64,000 bases of DNA from Devosia litorisediminis (GTDB taxonomy: Bacteria; Pseudomonadota; Alphaproteobacteria; Rhizobiales; Devosiaceae). Each line of letters begins with the position of its first letter. The stretch's first letter is position 1. The DNA is taken from contig NZ_JAGXTP010000003.1 of the NCBI RefSeq assembly GCF_018334155.1, forward strand, positions 186,001-250,000, given 5' to 3'. A program made the position numbers and the translations under genes. Under the pieces are notes generated by a model. It saw only the letters and a program-made list of their open reading frames with translations, was not told the origin of the DNA and made no database searches. Shown here piece by piece: positions 43,163 through 54,860 of this stretch.

Positions 43163-43702
43163 ATGACTGCGCCCCGTCCCGACCGCCAATCCCTGCCCTA
43201 TCGCGACTGCGTGGGGGTGACCATTTTCAATCAGCAGGGCAATGTTTTCATTGGCCGCCGGATTGCCGACCACGACTCCGAAGACAAGACGGAAGTCGAG
43301 GCACCCTGGCAAATGCCCCAGGGCGGTATCGACAAGGGCGAGGACCCCTTGCGTGCCGCGCTGCGTGAGCTGCACGAGGAAACCAATATCACCTCCGTCA
43401 GCCTGCTCGCCGAGGCGCCCGAGTGGATCCATTACGATCTGCCCGATGAAGCCCTCGGCATCGCCCTCAAGGGCAAATATCGCGGTCAGCGCCAGCGCTG
43501 GTTCGCCTTCGCCTTTACCGGCAAGGAAACCGAGATCGACGTGCACAACCCCGGTGCCGGCAAGTTCACCGCCGAATTCGATGCCTGGCGCTGGGAACGG
43601 CTCAGCCGCACACCGGCCCTGATCGTGCCTTTCAAAAAGGATGCCTATGATCAGGTCGTGGCAGCCTTTGCCGATATTCCGCAACGTTTCACCCATATCT
43701 GA
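43163..43702 (+). CDS. rppH: RNA pyrophosphohydrolase
   Basis: This 179-residue Nudix hydrolase removes pyrophosphate from mRNA 5' ends and starts RNase E-dependent decay. The Nudix box reads GGIDKGEDPLRAALRELHEE. WQMPQGG before it and QRQRWFAFAFTG after it are typical of RppH. It starts 9 bp after the deacetylase-family gene. Confidence 0.94.
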   Translation: MTAPRPDRQSLPYRDCVGVTIFNQQGNVFIGRRIADHDSEDKTEVEAPWQMPQGGIDKGEDPLRAALRELHEETNITSVSLLAEAPEWIHYDLPDEALGIALKGKYRGQRQRWFAFAFTGKETEIDVHNPGAGKFTAEFDAWRWERLSRTPALIVPFKKDAYDQVVAAFADIPQRFTHI

Positions 43703-43705
43703 GCC

Positions 43706-44392
43706 ATGAAAACCATCGGCCTGATCGGCGGTATGAGCTGGGAATCCACGGCGCACTATTATCGTGTGCTCAATCAGGAAACCGCGCGACAACGTGGCGG
43801 ACTGCATTCAGCGCCGCTGATCGTGCATTCGGTAGATTTTGCACCCATTGCGCAGTTGCAGGCGGACGGCAACTGGGACGCTGCCGGCGAACAGCTGGCG
43901 ACAATTGCCAAGGGTCTGCAAACGGCCGGCGCCGAAGTCATTGGGCTGGCCACCAACACCATGCACATCGTGGCCGACACCATTACCCGCGATTTGCAGG
44001 TGCCCTTCGTCCATATCGCCGACCCGACCAGCGACGCCCTGCTGGCGGACGGCTTCACAACGATTGGCCTGCTGGGCACCCGCTTCACCATGGAGATGGG
44101 GTTCTACAGGGACCGTCTGGCGAGCCGTGGTCTGCAGGCACTGATCCCCGAGGTTGATCGCACCAATCTCAACGCCATCATCTATGAAGAATTGTGCCGC
44201 GGCATTGTGCGCGAACAATCGCGGCGTACCTATGTCAGCGCGATTGAACGTCTGGCCGCGCGGGGCGCCGAAGCGGTGATCCTGGGGTGCACCGAAATCA
44301 CCATGCTCATTGATGACGATGTCAGCCCTATCCCGGTCTATGACACCACCGACCTGCACGCCAAAGCACTGATCGCGGCGGCCCTGTCATAG
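43706..44392 (+). CDS. Aspartate/glutamate racemase family protein
   Basis: This 228-residue racemase of the pseudo-symmetric two-domain fold shows GLIGGMSWESTAHYY at the N-terminus. The active-site pair appears as T83 (LATNTMH) and C195 (LGCTEI). The first position is Thr rather than Cys, as in the E. coli L-Asp/Glu-specific racemase YgeA, so activity toward L-amino acids is plausible. It starts 3 bp after rppH and ends the rightward housekeeping run. The next genes are convergent. Confidence 0.88.
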   Translation: MKTIGLIGGMSWESTAHYYRVLNQETARQRGGLHSAPLIVHSVDFAPIAQLQADGNWDAAGEQLATIAKGLQTAGAEVIGLATNTMHIVADTITRDLQVPFVHIADPTSDALLADGFTTIGLLGTRFTMEMGFYRDRLASRGLQALIPEVDRTNLNAIIYEELCRGIVREQSRRTYVSAIERLAARGAEAVILGCTEITMLIDDDVSPIPVYDTTDLHAKALIAAALS

Positions 44393-44445
44393 GGCACACC
44401 GCGATCAGGCATTCTTGACGTATCGGACGGTCGTCGACGGTTTAT

Positions 44446-46419
44446 CTAGAACTCGTTCCAGTCCTGCGCCACAGCGGCATTGCCGTGGCTGATATAGGCC
44501 TTGGCAGCCTGCTTGACCTTGTCCTGCAGCCCCTTGATGCCGCCGCGGGGTTCTTCGACCAGCGGCGCCTTGGCAGCAACCGGGCCATCCTCGAGCACGA
44601 AGATATCCACGATCCGGTCCAGTTCGGACGCCTGACCTTCAGTCTGTTCAATGGCCGCATTGGTTTCTTCAACCAGTGCCGCATTGTGCTGGGTCATCTC
44701 GTCCATCAGCCGCACCGCGACATTGACCTCTTCGATCGAAGACGCCTGTTCCTTGCTGTCGCGGGCAATCCCTTCCATCACCAGACTGTTCTCGCGAATG
44801 CCTTCAAGGATGGCTTCGAGCTTGCCGGCGGCATCGGCCACCAGCTTGGAGCCACCAGCCACCTCCTCGGCACTCTGCTCGATCAGCACCTTCACATCAG
44901 CCGAAGCCGATGCTGCCGACTGCGCCAGGCGGCGCACTTCCACGGCCACCACGGCAAAGCCCTTGCCCGCATCACCGGCCCGCGCCGCTTCCACCGAGGC
45001 GTTCAGCGCCAGCAGATTGGTCTGGAAGGCGATATCGTCGATCATGCCGATAATGTTGGAGATCTTGGCCGATGAGCTGGTGATCTTTTCCATCGCGCCT
45101 GTGGCCTGGTTCATCACCTCGCCACCTTCGGCGGCAGTCTGCGACACCGTCTTGGACTTGACGCTGGCCTCTTCGGCCTTCTTGGCGCTTTCGAGCACGG
45201 TTGAAGCCAGCTGTTCCATGGTCGCCGAGGTTTCCTCGATGGTGGCCGCCTGCTTGGTGGTGCGCTCGCTCAGATCATTGGCACCGGCCAGAATTTCTCC
45301 GGTCGCCGAGCGGACACCGCGCGATGTGCTGCGCAGCTGGCCAACAATATCGGTCAGCTTGTCGGCAACCGCATTGGTGTCGTCCTTGAGCTTGGCAAAG
45401 GCACCCTTGTACTCGCCATTGACCCGCTTGGTCAGATTGGTGTCGGCCAGCGAGGCCAGCACCTGACCGGTCTCATCAAGACCCCGATTAACCGTTTCGA
45501 CCAGCGTGTTGACCGAGCCGGCCAGCGTGTTGAGTTCGGCGTCGGGAAATTCTGCTTCCACCCGCTTGGAGAAGTCACCAGCAATGGCGGCATCAACCAC
45601 ATTGCCAAAGGCACGCTGCAATTCCTGCATCATGGTCGCGCGTTCAGCCTGGTTCCGGAGCACCTGGGCGGCCTCCGCCTCGGTCATCTGCGCCACCTTC
45701 TGCCCGTTTTCGCGGAACACCTCGACGGCCCGGGCCATGGCGCCCAGCTCATCGCTGCGATCGGTTGCGGGCACTTCATCCACCGATGACGGGTCGTCGG
45801 CGATCTCGGTCGCGATGCGCACCAGGTTGACCAGCGGACCGGTCACACTGATGCGAATGAAGAAGTAGACCGCCAGCACCAGGACGATCGTTACAACAGC
45901 GCCAACTATTGCCGAGGTGATCACGGTCTGGCTCTGCATTTCCAGCGCTTCGCTCATGTCCCATGCGAAGGCCGAAATGCCAACCGTGGCGCCTTCAGGT
46001 CCGAAATGGGCCGGTACCGCCACATAGGCAATATTCCCCGAGGAAGCCATTTCAATGTCTTCGCTGGCCAGTGCCAGCTTGGCCACGTCACCCAGAGCGG
46101 CATTGGTCGCGGCATCTTCAGAGGTCGATACGATCGCCGCGCCGTCCATATTGAAGCTGGCGCCATTCGAGAACTGTTTGCCCAATGTGGCGTCCAGCTT
46201 TGCATAGACTGTGAGCAGGGCGTCTGCCTTGCCGAAGCGAATGCCGCCTGCCAGTTGTTCGGTGCTGGCGGCCGAAAGCGTGGAGTTGGCATGCTCCAAC
46301 TCGGCACGCAGCAACGCAGCATTCTGCGTGGCACCGACATAGCTGATTGTCGCGGACCCTATCACCAGGGCCAGCACGACGAGGCCAACGATTTTCTGAG
46401 TAAGTGAAAGTTTGATCAT
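44446..46419 (-). CDS. Methyl-accepting chemotaxis protein
   Basis: This 657-residue chemoreceptor has TM1 at about 8-28, a periplasmic single-Cache-like sensor (about 30-165), TM2 at about 166-190, HAMP segments (about 190-330) and a cytoplasmic signalling domain (about 385-625). The hairpin tip is [25 protein letters not shown] in type. The C-terminal tail ends AQDWNEF; aromatic pentapeptide tails can tether adaptation enzymes. The signalling part is almost identical to that of the receptor at 47166-49337. It is the last gene of a three-gene leftward group. Confidence 0.95.
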   Translation of the reverse strand: MIKLSLTQKIVGLVVLALVIGSATISYVGATQNAALLRAELEHANSTLSAASTEQLAGGIRFGKADALLTVYAKLDATLGKQFSNGASFNMDGAAIVSTSEDAATNAALGDVAKLALASEDIEMASSGNIAYVAVPAHFGPEGATVGISAFAWDMSEALEMQSQTVITSAIVGAVVTIVLVLAVYFFIRISVTGPLVNLVRIATEIADDPSSVDEVPATDRSDELGAMARAVEVFRENGQKVAQMTEAEAAQVLRNQAERATMMQELQRAFGNVVDAAIAGDFSKRVEAEFPDAELNTLAGSVNTLVETVNRGLDETGQVLASLADTNLTKRVNGEYKGAFAKLKDDTNAVADKLTDIVGQLRSTSRGVRSATGEILAGANDLSERTTKQAATIEETSATMEQLASTVLESAKKAEEASVKSKTVSQTAAEGGEVMNQATGAMEKITSSSAKISNIIGMIDDIAFQTNLLALNASVEAARAGDAGKGFAVVAVEVRRLAQSAASASADVKVLIEQSAEEVAGGSKLVADAAGKLEAILEGIRENSLVMEGIARDSKEQASSIEEVNVAVRLMDEMTQHNAALVEETNAAIEQTEGQASELDRIVDIFVLEDGPVAAKAPLVEEPRGGIKGLQDKVKQAAKAYISHGNAAVAQDWNEF

Positions 46420-46466
46420 CCTTGGCCTCGACGCTGTTTAGGTAGGATTGAAAGGGGCAGATGCCG

Positions 46467-47063
46467 CTAGAGCATCGAGACGTCGACACCGACGGTGATG
46501 GCACCGATCAGTTCACCGGTCGCTGGATCCGAAATCGGGATCGATACCTGGCTCTGGAATGCCTGAGTGCTTTCGTCCTGCTCGATTTCGCCGATATGGA
46601 CAGAACCTGCGCCCGCACCATAGCTGGCGGTGAACTTGTCTTCATCGCCCTGCCAGTAATCGGAGGTCAGCGTGCTCTGAGCCACGTTGAGGCCCTTGGC
46701 ATCCATGGCGAAGATTTCGGTATACTTGCCCAGCGATTCTTCCTGGACCCCAACCAGATACTGCGAAGCAGCATTGGCCAGCGTCGCATCGATCAGGGGC
46801 TTGCTCGCGGCGCCCACTTCAGCGCGCCATTGGGCATCGAGTTCATCGATCTTGGCCTGATCATAGCTGCTCGACATGGCATTCTGCGCGTTGATCGCAT
46901 CGATCAATACGGGGTCAGTTGCAAAAGCGGCAATATCGCTGGCCGCGAGCGCCGTGAGCGGCGCAGTGAATTCATCCTGCGCCTGGGGAGCAGCGCTCAC
47001 CGACAGCAGGGTTGCAAAAGCGAGAGCGGCCAGGGTTGGTCGCATCATTACAGGTGTGGACAT
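46467..47063 (-). CDS. Secreted stand-alone sensor-like (Cache-like) protein
   Basis: This 198-residue protein has a signal peptide (cleavage near APQAQ, about residue 29) and no membrane anchor or signalling domain. The C-terminal segment YLVGVQEESLGKYTEIFAMD, then VSIPISDPATGELIGAITVGVDV, resembles the membrane-distal beta-sheet of periplasmic Cache/PDC sensors. AGGAG lies 9 nt before the ATG. It sits between two chemoreceptor genes on the same strand (102 and 47 bp gaps). It may act as a soluble ligand-binding partner; that is inferred from position and fold resemblance. Confidence 0.75.
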   Translation of the reverse strand: MSTPVMMRPTLAALAFATLLSVSAAPQAQDEFTAPLTALAASDIAAFATDPVLIDAINAQNAMSSSYDQAKIDELDAQWRAEVGAASKPLIDATLANAASQYLVGVQEESLGKYTEIFAMDAKGLNVAQSTLTSDYWQGDEDKFTASYGAGAGSVHIGEIEQDESTQAFQSQVSIPISDPATGELIGAITVGVDVSML

Positions 47064-47165
47064 CAGCTTGTTCTCCTCTGCCGCGCAAAGGGGCGGCCTG
47101 AGACAAGCATCCGCTAGCCTGGTAAAAATTCCATGAATTCAAATTCCTGAGGAATTTAAATTTGG

Positions 47166-49337
47166 TCAGGCCGCTCTTGACGTTGACGTAACCAGTTGAG
47201 AGCGCCCAAATTCGTCCGCATCGAGCACGAAAATGTCGACGATGCGGTCCAACTCGCTGGCCTGCCCTTCGGTCTGTTCAATGGCCGCATTGGTCTGTTC
47301 GACCAGCGCCGCATTGTGCTGGGTCATCTCATCCATCTGCCGCACGGCAACACTGACCTCTTCAATCGAAGACGCCTGCTCCTTGCTGTCTCGGGCAATA
47401 CCTTCCATCACCAGACTGTTCTCACGAATGCCTTCAAGGATCGCCTCGAGCTTGCCAGCGGCATCGGCCACCAGCTTGGTTCCCCCAGAGACCTCGCTGG
47501 CGCTCTGTTCGACCAGCAACTTCACATCAGCCGACGCCGAGGCCGCAGACTGCGCCAGACGGCGCACTTCCACGGCCACCACGGCAAAGCCCTTGCCCGC
47601 ATCACCAGCCCGCGCCGCTTCAACCGAGGCGTTGAGCGCCAGCAGGTTGGTCTGGAAGGCAATGTCGTCGATCATGCCGATAATGTTGGAAATCTTGCCC
47701 GACGAACTGGTGATCTTTTCCATCGCGCCGGTTGCCTGGCTCATCACATCGCCGCCTTCCTGGGCGGTGCGCGACACACCCCGCGATTTCATACTGGCCG
47801 CCTCAGCATTCTGGGCATTGCGCAAGACGGTGCTGGCAAGCTGCTCCATGGCCGCCGAGGTTTCCTCGATGGTGGCAGCCTGCTTGGTCGTGCGCTCGCT
47901 CAGATCATTGGCCCCACCCAGAATTTCGCCGGTGGCAACGCGAATGGAACGCGAGGTTTCGCGCAGCTGTCCGACAATGTCGGCAAACCGGGTCACGGTG
48001 CTGTTGAGCGCGTGGCGCAATTCCTCGAACTCGGCCTCGAAGGCGGTATCAATGCGCTGCGTCAGGTCACCATCCGCCAGAGCCAGCAGCGCGGCCCCCA
48101 CAGCAGCAACAGCCTGTTTGCGTGCTGTCACGTCGGTAGCGAACTGAACCACCTTGTATGGCGCTCCATCCAGCCCCAAAATGGGTGTGAATGTGCTTTG
48201 TATCCACACTTCGCGTCCATCGCGCGTGCGGCGGCGATATTCGCCTGATTTGAATGTACCCCCGGCAAGGTCGGCCCAGAACTGGCGATAGCCGGGATCA
48301 GATGCGCTGGCATCAAACAGCAATTGCGCATTGGGCTTGCCCACGATCTGCTCGGCGGAATACCCCAATAGCTGGAGAAACCGGTCATTGGCCGTGATCA
48401 GTTCGCCCCCCAGGGTAAACTCTGCAACCAGTTGCGACATGGAAATGGCGTTGAGCTGGCCGGTGTGATCCGCCGCCTCTTCGAGATGACGATTGGTCTC
48501 GGCGCCCAGCTGCGCGATGCGCTGGGAATTGGTGCGAAACACTTCCACGGCCCGCGCCATGGTGCCGATCTCATTGCCATTGCGGGTATAGGGCACCTCG
48601 GTTTCAAGCGCACCGTCTGCAATGGCGGTCATGGCCATCGACAATTGCGGAATAGGCCGTGTCAGTGCCCGTGACAGCAGCAGCGCCACAATACCGATGA
48701 CCAGCAGTGCCAGGCCACCCACAATGGCCAGCATCGTCATGCTCTGTCCAACGACCGCTTCGATCGGTGCGCGCTCGACAGCAACAAACAACGCGCCGAT
48801 CACCGTCCCGTCCGCCATCGCGATGGGCTGGTAGCGTGTAGCGTACTGAACCCCGTTAATGGTCTCGTTGACCCGCACGGTCTGGTTGGCCATCATCGAT
48901 TTGAACAGCTCGGTGCCCGCCATGATGGGGCGTTCCAGCAGCCGTTCTTCGGTACCTGCCATCAGGCTGGTTGTACCGACCAGAAAATCGGGGCCGACCT
49001 CGGCATCAAAGACATAGATCGCAGCCTGCTGCGCGGTAACGTCCGAGATGGTGTCGATCACCCCATGATTGCGGAAACGCGGCATCGATCGCATGGTCAG
49101 CCCGGCCACATTGCCCTGCTCATCGGGGACCACTTCCAGACTGGGCAGGTTGACCCGCAGGATTTCCGAGGTGATCCGCGTGGCGCTGGACAGCGCATTG
49201 GCCACATCAGTACTGGCCGTGCCCGACAGGCTGACAAACAGCCCCGCCACCACAGCCGCGATGGCTATGGTGATTGAGCCGATTGCCATGGCCGCAATCG
49301 CGAAGGTCAGGCGGATATTGCCCAGCAGGATAGCCAT
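47166..49337 (-). CDS. Methyl-accepting chemotaxis protein with PAS domain
   Basis: This 723-residue receptor has TM1 at about 12-38, a periplasmic Cache-like sensor to about 198, TM2 at about 200-223 and HAMP (about 222-275). A PAS domain follows (about 295-410: ITANDRFLQLLGYSAEQIVG, then EYRRRTRDGREVWIQSTFTP and a PAC-like VVQFATDVTARKQA), then a signalling domain (about 450-705). It thus combines external sensing with cytoplasmic, possibly redox or oxygen, sensing. GGAG lies 9 nt before the ATG at 49337. It is the first gene of the chemoreceptor group. Confidence 0.95.
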   Translation of the reverse strand: MAILLGNIRLTFAIAAMAIGSITIAIAAVVAGLFVSLSGTASTDVANALSSATRITSEILRVNLPSLEVVPDEQGNVAGLTMRSMPRFRNHGVIDTISDVTAQQAAIYVFDAEVGPDFLVGTTSLMAGTEERLLERPIMAGTELFKSMMANQTVRVNETINGVQYATRYQPIAMADGTVIGALFVAVERAPIEAVVGQSMTMLAIVGGLALLVIGIVALLLSRALTRPIPQLSMAMTAIADGALETEVPYTRNGNEIGTMARAVEVFRTNSQRIAQLGAETNRHLEEAADHTGQLNAISMSQLVAEFTLGGELITANDRFLQLLGYSAEQIVGKPNAQLLFDASASDPGYRQFWADLAGGTFKSGEYRRRTRDGREVWIQSTFTPILGLDGAPYKVVQFATDVTARKQAVAAVGAALLALADGDLTQRIDTAFEAEFEELRHALNSTVTRFADIVGQLRETSRSIRVATGEILGGANDLSERTTKQAATIEETSAAMEQLASTVLRNAQNAEAASMKSRGVSRTAQEGGDVMSQATGAMEKITSSSGKISNIIGMIDDIAFQTNLLALNASVEAARAGDAGKGFAVVAVEVRRLAQSAASASADVKLLVEQSASEVSGGTKLVADAAGKLEAILEGIRENSLVMEGIARDSKEQASSIEEVSVAVRQMDEMTQHNAALVEQTNAAIEQTEGQASELDRIVDIFVLDADEFGRSQLVTSTSRAA

Positions 49338-49531
49338 TATGATTTCTCCGAGAACGGGGCGCAGCAGCGCCAGCCTCTAACAATGTGTCGACCGCAATGA
49401 TCGCGACACTGGCGCGGGAAACTTAATGGACCGTTGATGTCATGCGAACATCATGGGCAATTTGGCCGGATGCCGCACAATTAGGCAGAATTCTCGGGTA
49501 ATGCCTGGTATCGCCCAATAAATGCGCAAAG

Positions 49532-49562
49532 AAAAACGCCCACAGAACGGATCCGTGGGCGT
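49532..49562 (-). terminator. Rho-independent terminator of the atp operon
   Basis: On the minus strand, ACGCCCAC pairs with GTGGGCGT around an 11-nt loop and is followed by a T-run. It lies 28 bp past the atpC stop. Confidence 0.8.
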
Positions 49563-49589
49563 CTTTGAAATCTTGGAGCCGAGGCGATC

Positions 49590-50015
49590 CTAGTGGACGT
49601 GGCCACCATTGATCTGGCCTGCCTCGATGGCCAGATTGGCCAGCGCGCTCACCACTTCCTGGGCATACGACTGCTCTTCAGGCGTCTTGGCTGTTGCCAG
49701 TTCCGCCTCGGCAGCCTTGATCTGCTCAGCCAGTTCGGCGTGATCAAACTCGACAATAGGGGACGACTGCTCTGCCAGGATGGTCAGGCCATCTGCCGAC
49801 ACGTCGGCAAAGCCGCCCTTGACGAAAAAGATCTCGTCGCGACCGTTCAGGCCATTCACGGTGATGAAACCACGACGCAGCGTCGTCATGAACGGCGCAT
49901 GGTCGTTCATCACGGTGAGGTAGCCTTCGCTGCCCGGCACGGTGACCGAAGTCACCACTTCCGACAGCACCAGACGCTCGGGCGACACGATCTCGATCTT
50001 GAGGCCTTCAGCCAT
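49590..50015 (-). CDS. atpC: ATP synthase F1 epsilon subunit
   Basis: This 141-residue epsilon subunit couples the rotor shaft to the c-ring and can inhibit hydrolysis. The N-terminal beta-sandwich is shown by IEIVSPERLVLSEVVTSVTVPG and EGYLTVMNDHAPFMTTLRRG. The C-terminal helical part is short (AELAEQIKAAEAELATAKTPEE). It is the last gene of atpHAGDC, 59 bp after atpD. Confidence 0.95.
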   Translation of the reverse strand: MAEGLKIEIVSPERLVLSEVVTSVTVPGSEGYLTVMNDHAPFMTTLRRGFITVNGLNGRDEIFFVKGGFADVSADGLTILAEQSSPIVEFDHAELAEQIKAAEAELATAKTPEEQSYAQEVVSALANLAIEAGQINGGHVH

Positions 50016-50074
50016 TGTTTTGGTCCCTTAACGGAAGGTCAGGCTCGCCGCGTGCGGCAAGCCCGAAGAATTCA

Positions 50075-52424
<2,350 letters not shown>

Positions 52425-52448
52425 TGGCCTTCGATCTCCCTGCTGGCC

Positions 52449-53984
52449 TTAGGCCGCGTAGGTCTTCTTGATCTCATCGAGTGCGGACTTGAGCGCGGCA
52501 CGGGTGTCGTCGCTCAGGGCCTTGTCGGTGGCGATGGTCTTGAGCAGATCAGCATACTTGCCACGCAGGGCGGAAAGCACGGTCTGTTCAAAATCGCCAA
52601 CCTTGTTGACGGGCACGCTATCGAGATAGCCATTGGCGCCAGCAAAGATCACCGCAACCTGCTCTTCCATCTTGAGCGGGCTGAACTGCGGCTGCTTGAG
52701 CAGCTCGGTCAGACGCGCACCACGATTGAGCAGACGCTGGGTGGCCGCATCCAGATCGGAACCGAACTGGGCGAAGGCCGCCATTTCGCGATACTGGCTC
52801 AGCTCACCCTTGAGCGAACCGGCAACCTGCTTCATCGCCTTGACCTGAGCCGACGAACCCACGCGGGACACCGACAGACCAACGTTCACAGCAGGACGGA
52901 TACCCTGGAAGAACAAATTGGTTTCCAGGAAGATCTGACCATCGGTGATCGAAATCACGTTGGTCGGGATATAGGCCGACACGTCGTTGGCCTGCGTTTC
53001 AATCACGGGCAGAGCGGTCAGCGAACCCAGGCCATGCTTTTCATTGAGCTTGGCCGCGCGCTCGAGCAGACGCGAATGCAGATAGAACACGTCGCCGGGA
53101 TAGGCTTCACGGCCTGGTGGACGACGCAGCAGCAGCGACATCTGACGGTAGGCAACGGCCTGCTTGGTCAGATCGTCATAGGCGATCACGGCATGCTTGC
53201 CGTTGTCGCGGAAGAACTCGCCAATGGCGCAGCCAGTGAATGGCGCGATGTACTGCAGTGGAGCGGGATCCGAAGCGGTTGCCGCGATCACCACCGAATA
53301 AGGCAGCGCGCCCGATTCTTCGAGCTGACGCACGAACTGCGCAACGGTCGAACGCTTCTGCCCGACTGCAACATAGATGCAATACAGCTTGTCAGTGTCC
53401 GAAGCATTGGCGTCATGCGCCGGCTTCTGGTTCAGGAAAGTATCAAGAATGATGGCCGACTTGCCGGTCTGGCGATCGCCAATGATCAGCTCGCGCTGGC
53501 CACGGCCAATGGGGATCAGCGCATCGATGGCCTTCAGGCCTGTCGACATTGGCTCATGCACCGACTTGCGGGGCAGAATGCCGGGCGCCTTGACGTCAAC
53601 GCGACTGCGTTCAGTGTGCTCGATCGGACCCTTGCCGTCGATCGGGTTACCCAGACCGTCAACAACGCGACCCAGCAGACCCATGCCGACCGGGGTATCC
53701 ACGATCGAACCGGTGCGCTTGACGACATCGCCTTCCTTGATGGAACGGTCATTGCCGAAGATCACGACACCGACATTGTCGGTTTCAAGGTTCAGGGCCA
53801 TGCCCTTAATGCCACCCGGGAACTCGACGAGTTCACCAGCCTGCACCTTGTCCAGACCGTAGACGCGGGCGATACCGTCACCGACGGAAAGCACCTGACC
53901 GACTTCGGAAACCTGGGCTTCCTGGCCGAAATTCTTGATCTGGTCCTTGAGGATCGCAGAAATTTCCGCGGCTTTGATGTCCAT
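52449..53984 (-). CDS. atpA: ATP synthase F1 alpha subunit
   Basis: This 511-residue non-catalytic nucleotide-binding subunit has the P-loop [28 protein letters not shown] in the N-terminal barrel, the [12 protein letters not shown] segment and the C-terminal helical bundle. Its start overlaps the atpH stop by one base, indicating coupled translation. Confidence 0.98.
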   Translation of the reverse strand: MDIKAAEISAILKDQIKNFGQEAQVSEVGQVLSVGDGIARVYGLDKVQAGELVEFPGGIKGMALNLETDNVGVVIFGNDRSIKEGDVVKRTGSIVDTPVGMGLLGRVVDGLGNPIDGKGPIEHTERSRVDVKAPGILPRKSVHEPMSTGLKAIDALIPIGRGQRELIIGDRQTGKSAIILDTFLNQKPAHDANASDTDKLYCIYVAVGQKRSTVAQFVRQLEESGALPYSVVIAATASDPAPLQYIAPFTGCAIGEFFRDNGKHAVIAYDDLTKQAVAYRQMSLLLRRPPGREAYPGDVFYLHSRLLERAAKLNEKHGLGSLTALPVIETQANDVSAYIPTNVISITDGQIFLETNLFFQGIRPAVNVGLSVSRVGSSAQVKAMKQVAGSLKGELSQYREMAAFAQFGSDLDAATQRLLNRGARLTELLKQPQFSPLKMEEQVAVIFAGANGYLDSVPVNKVGDFEQTVLSALRGKYADLLKTIATDKALSDDTRAALKSALDEIKKTYAA

Positions 53985-54544
53985 TATCCGACCTCTTTCA
54001 TGGCGATCTTCATCGCAGCGAGTTTTGTCTTGAGCGAGCTATCGATCATCTGGCTGCCGACCTTCACCTGAAGGCCGCCAATCAAGGATGGATCGACAAA
54101 TTGATTGAGCGTGACGGTCTTGCCAATCTTGGCCTTGAGCGTCTCGCCGAGCGCGGCAACCTGATCTGCGTTCAGCGGCGCCGAGGAGGTGACGTCAGCC
54201 GTCACCTCGCCACGCGCCTGCGCGGCCAGTTCGCGAAAGCCGGCAATAATGGCATCAAGCGCGAACAGGCGACCATTCTGGGCCACCAGGCGCAGGAAGT
54301 TGCCGACCAGTGGATTGGTCTTGGCCTTGCCCAGCAATGCATCGAGCGCGCTGGCCTTGTTGTCCGCGGAAATGACAGGCGACCGCAGGAAGCGCGAAAA
54401 GTCCGCGCTTTCTCCGATCAAACGGGAGACGTCAGATAGAGACGTCTCGACCGATGCCAACTGGTTCTCGCTGCTAGCGAGATCAAACAGCGCCGACGCA
54501 TATGGCCGAGCGATCTGGGTAAGCACTGAATTCTGCGCTGCCAA
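53984..54544 (-). CDS. atpH: ATP synthase F1 delta subunit
   Basis: This 186-residue delta (OSCP-like) subunit forms the peripheral stalk cap. It shows [17 protein letters not shown] at the N-terminus, [21 protein letters not shown] mid-protein and the [20 protein letters not shown] motif at the C-terminus. It is the first gene of the operon; the Fo genes are not adjacent, as is usual in alphaproteobacteria. Confidence 0.96.
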   Translation of the reverse strand: MAAQNSVLTQIARPYASALFDLASSENQLASVETSLSDVSRLIGESADFSRFLRSPVISADNKASALDALLGKAKTNPLVGNFLRLVAQNGRLFALDAIIAGFRELAAQARGEVTADVTSSAPLNADQVAALGETLKAKIGKTVTLNQFVDPSLIGGLQVKVGSQMIDSSLKTKLAAMKIAMKEVG

Positions 54545-54860
54545 TGCCGCATCACCCTCTTGGTTGCTTGCCTGCTTGCCGCCTGATTTGGTTTGGAAAC
54601 CCGGGCGGTCGCTGACGCTTGTTCTTGTCTGGAAAAGAGGACGTCCGGAGCCCCCTTCAAAGTCGCGCTCGCTCTAGCACAAGGCTCGCGGGCCTTGCAA
54701 GGCTTGCAGGTGTGATTCACTGGCGGCGAAAGTGTCGCAGGGCACCTCAGGCAGCCGGGGGCGCACCTGCCCCGCTGCATCCACCAAAATAGAAATGTTT
54801 ACCAATTGTTAATTTAAGTATTAAGCTCCCCAACATCGGATCCGAGGGGAGAACGACAAG
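54545..54860. other. Divergent intergenic region between atpH and the RTX gene
   Basis: These 316 bases must hold the atp operon promoter (leftward) and the promoter of the RTX gene (rightward). The right half, about 54783-54826, is A/T-rich, unlike the surrounding DNA, and is a likely promoter zone for the RTX gene. No gene or RNA is seen. Confidence 0.35.
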
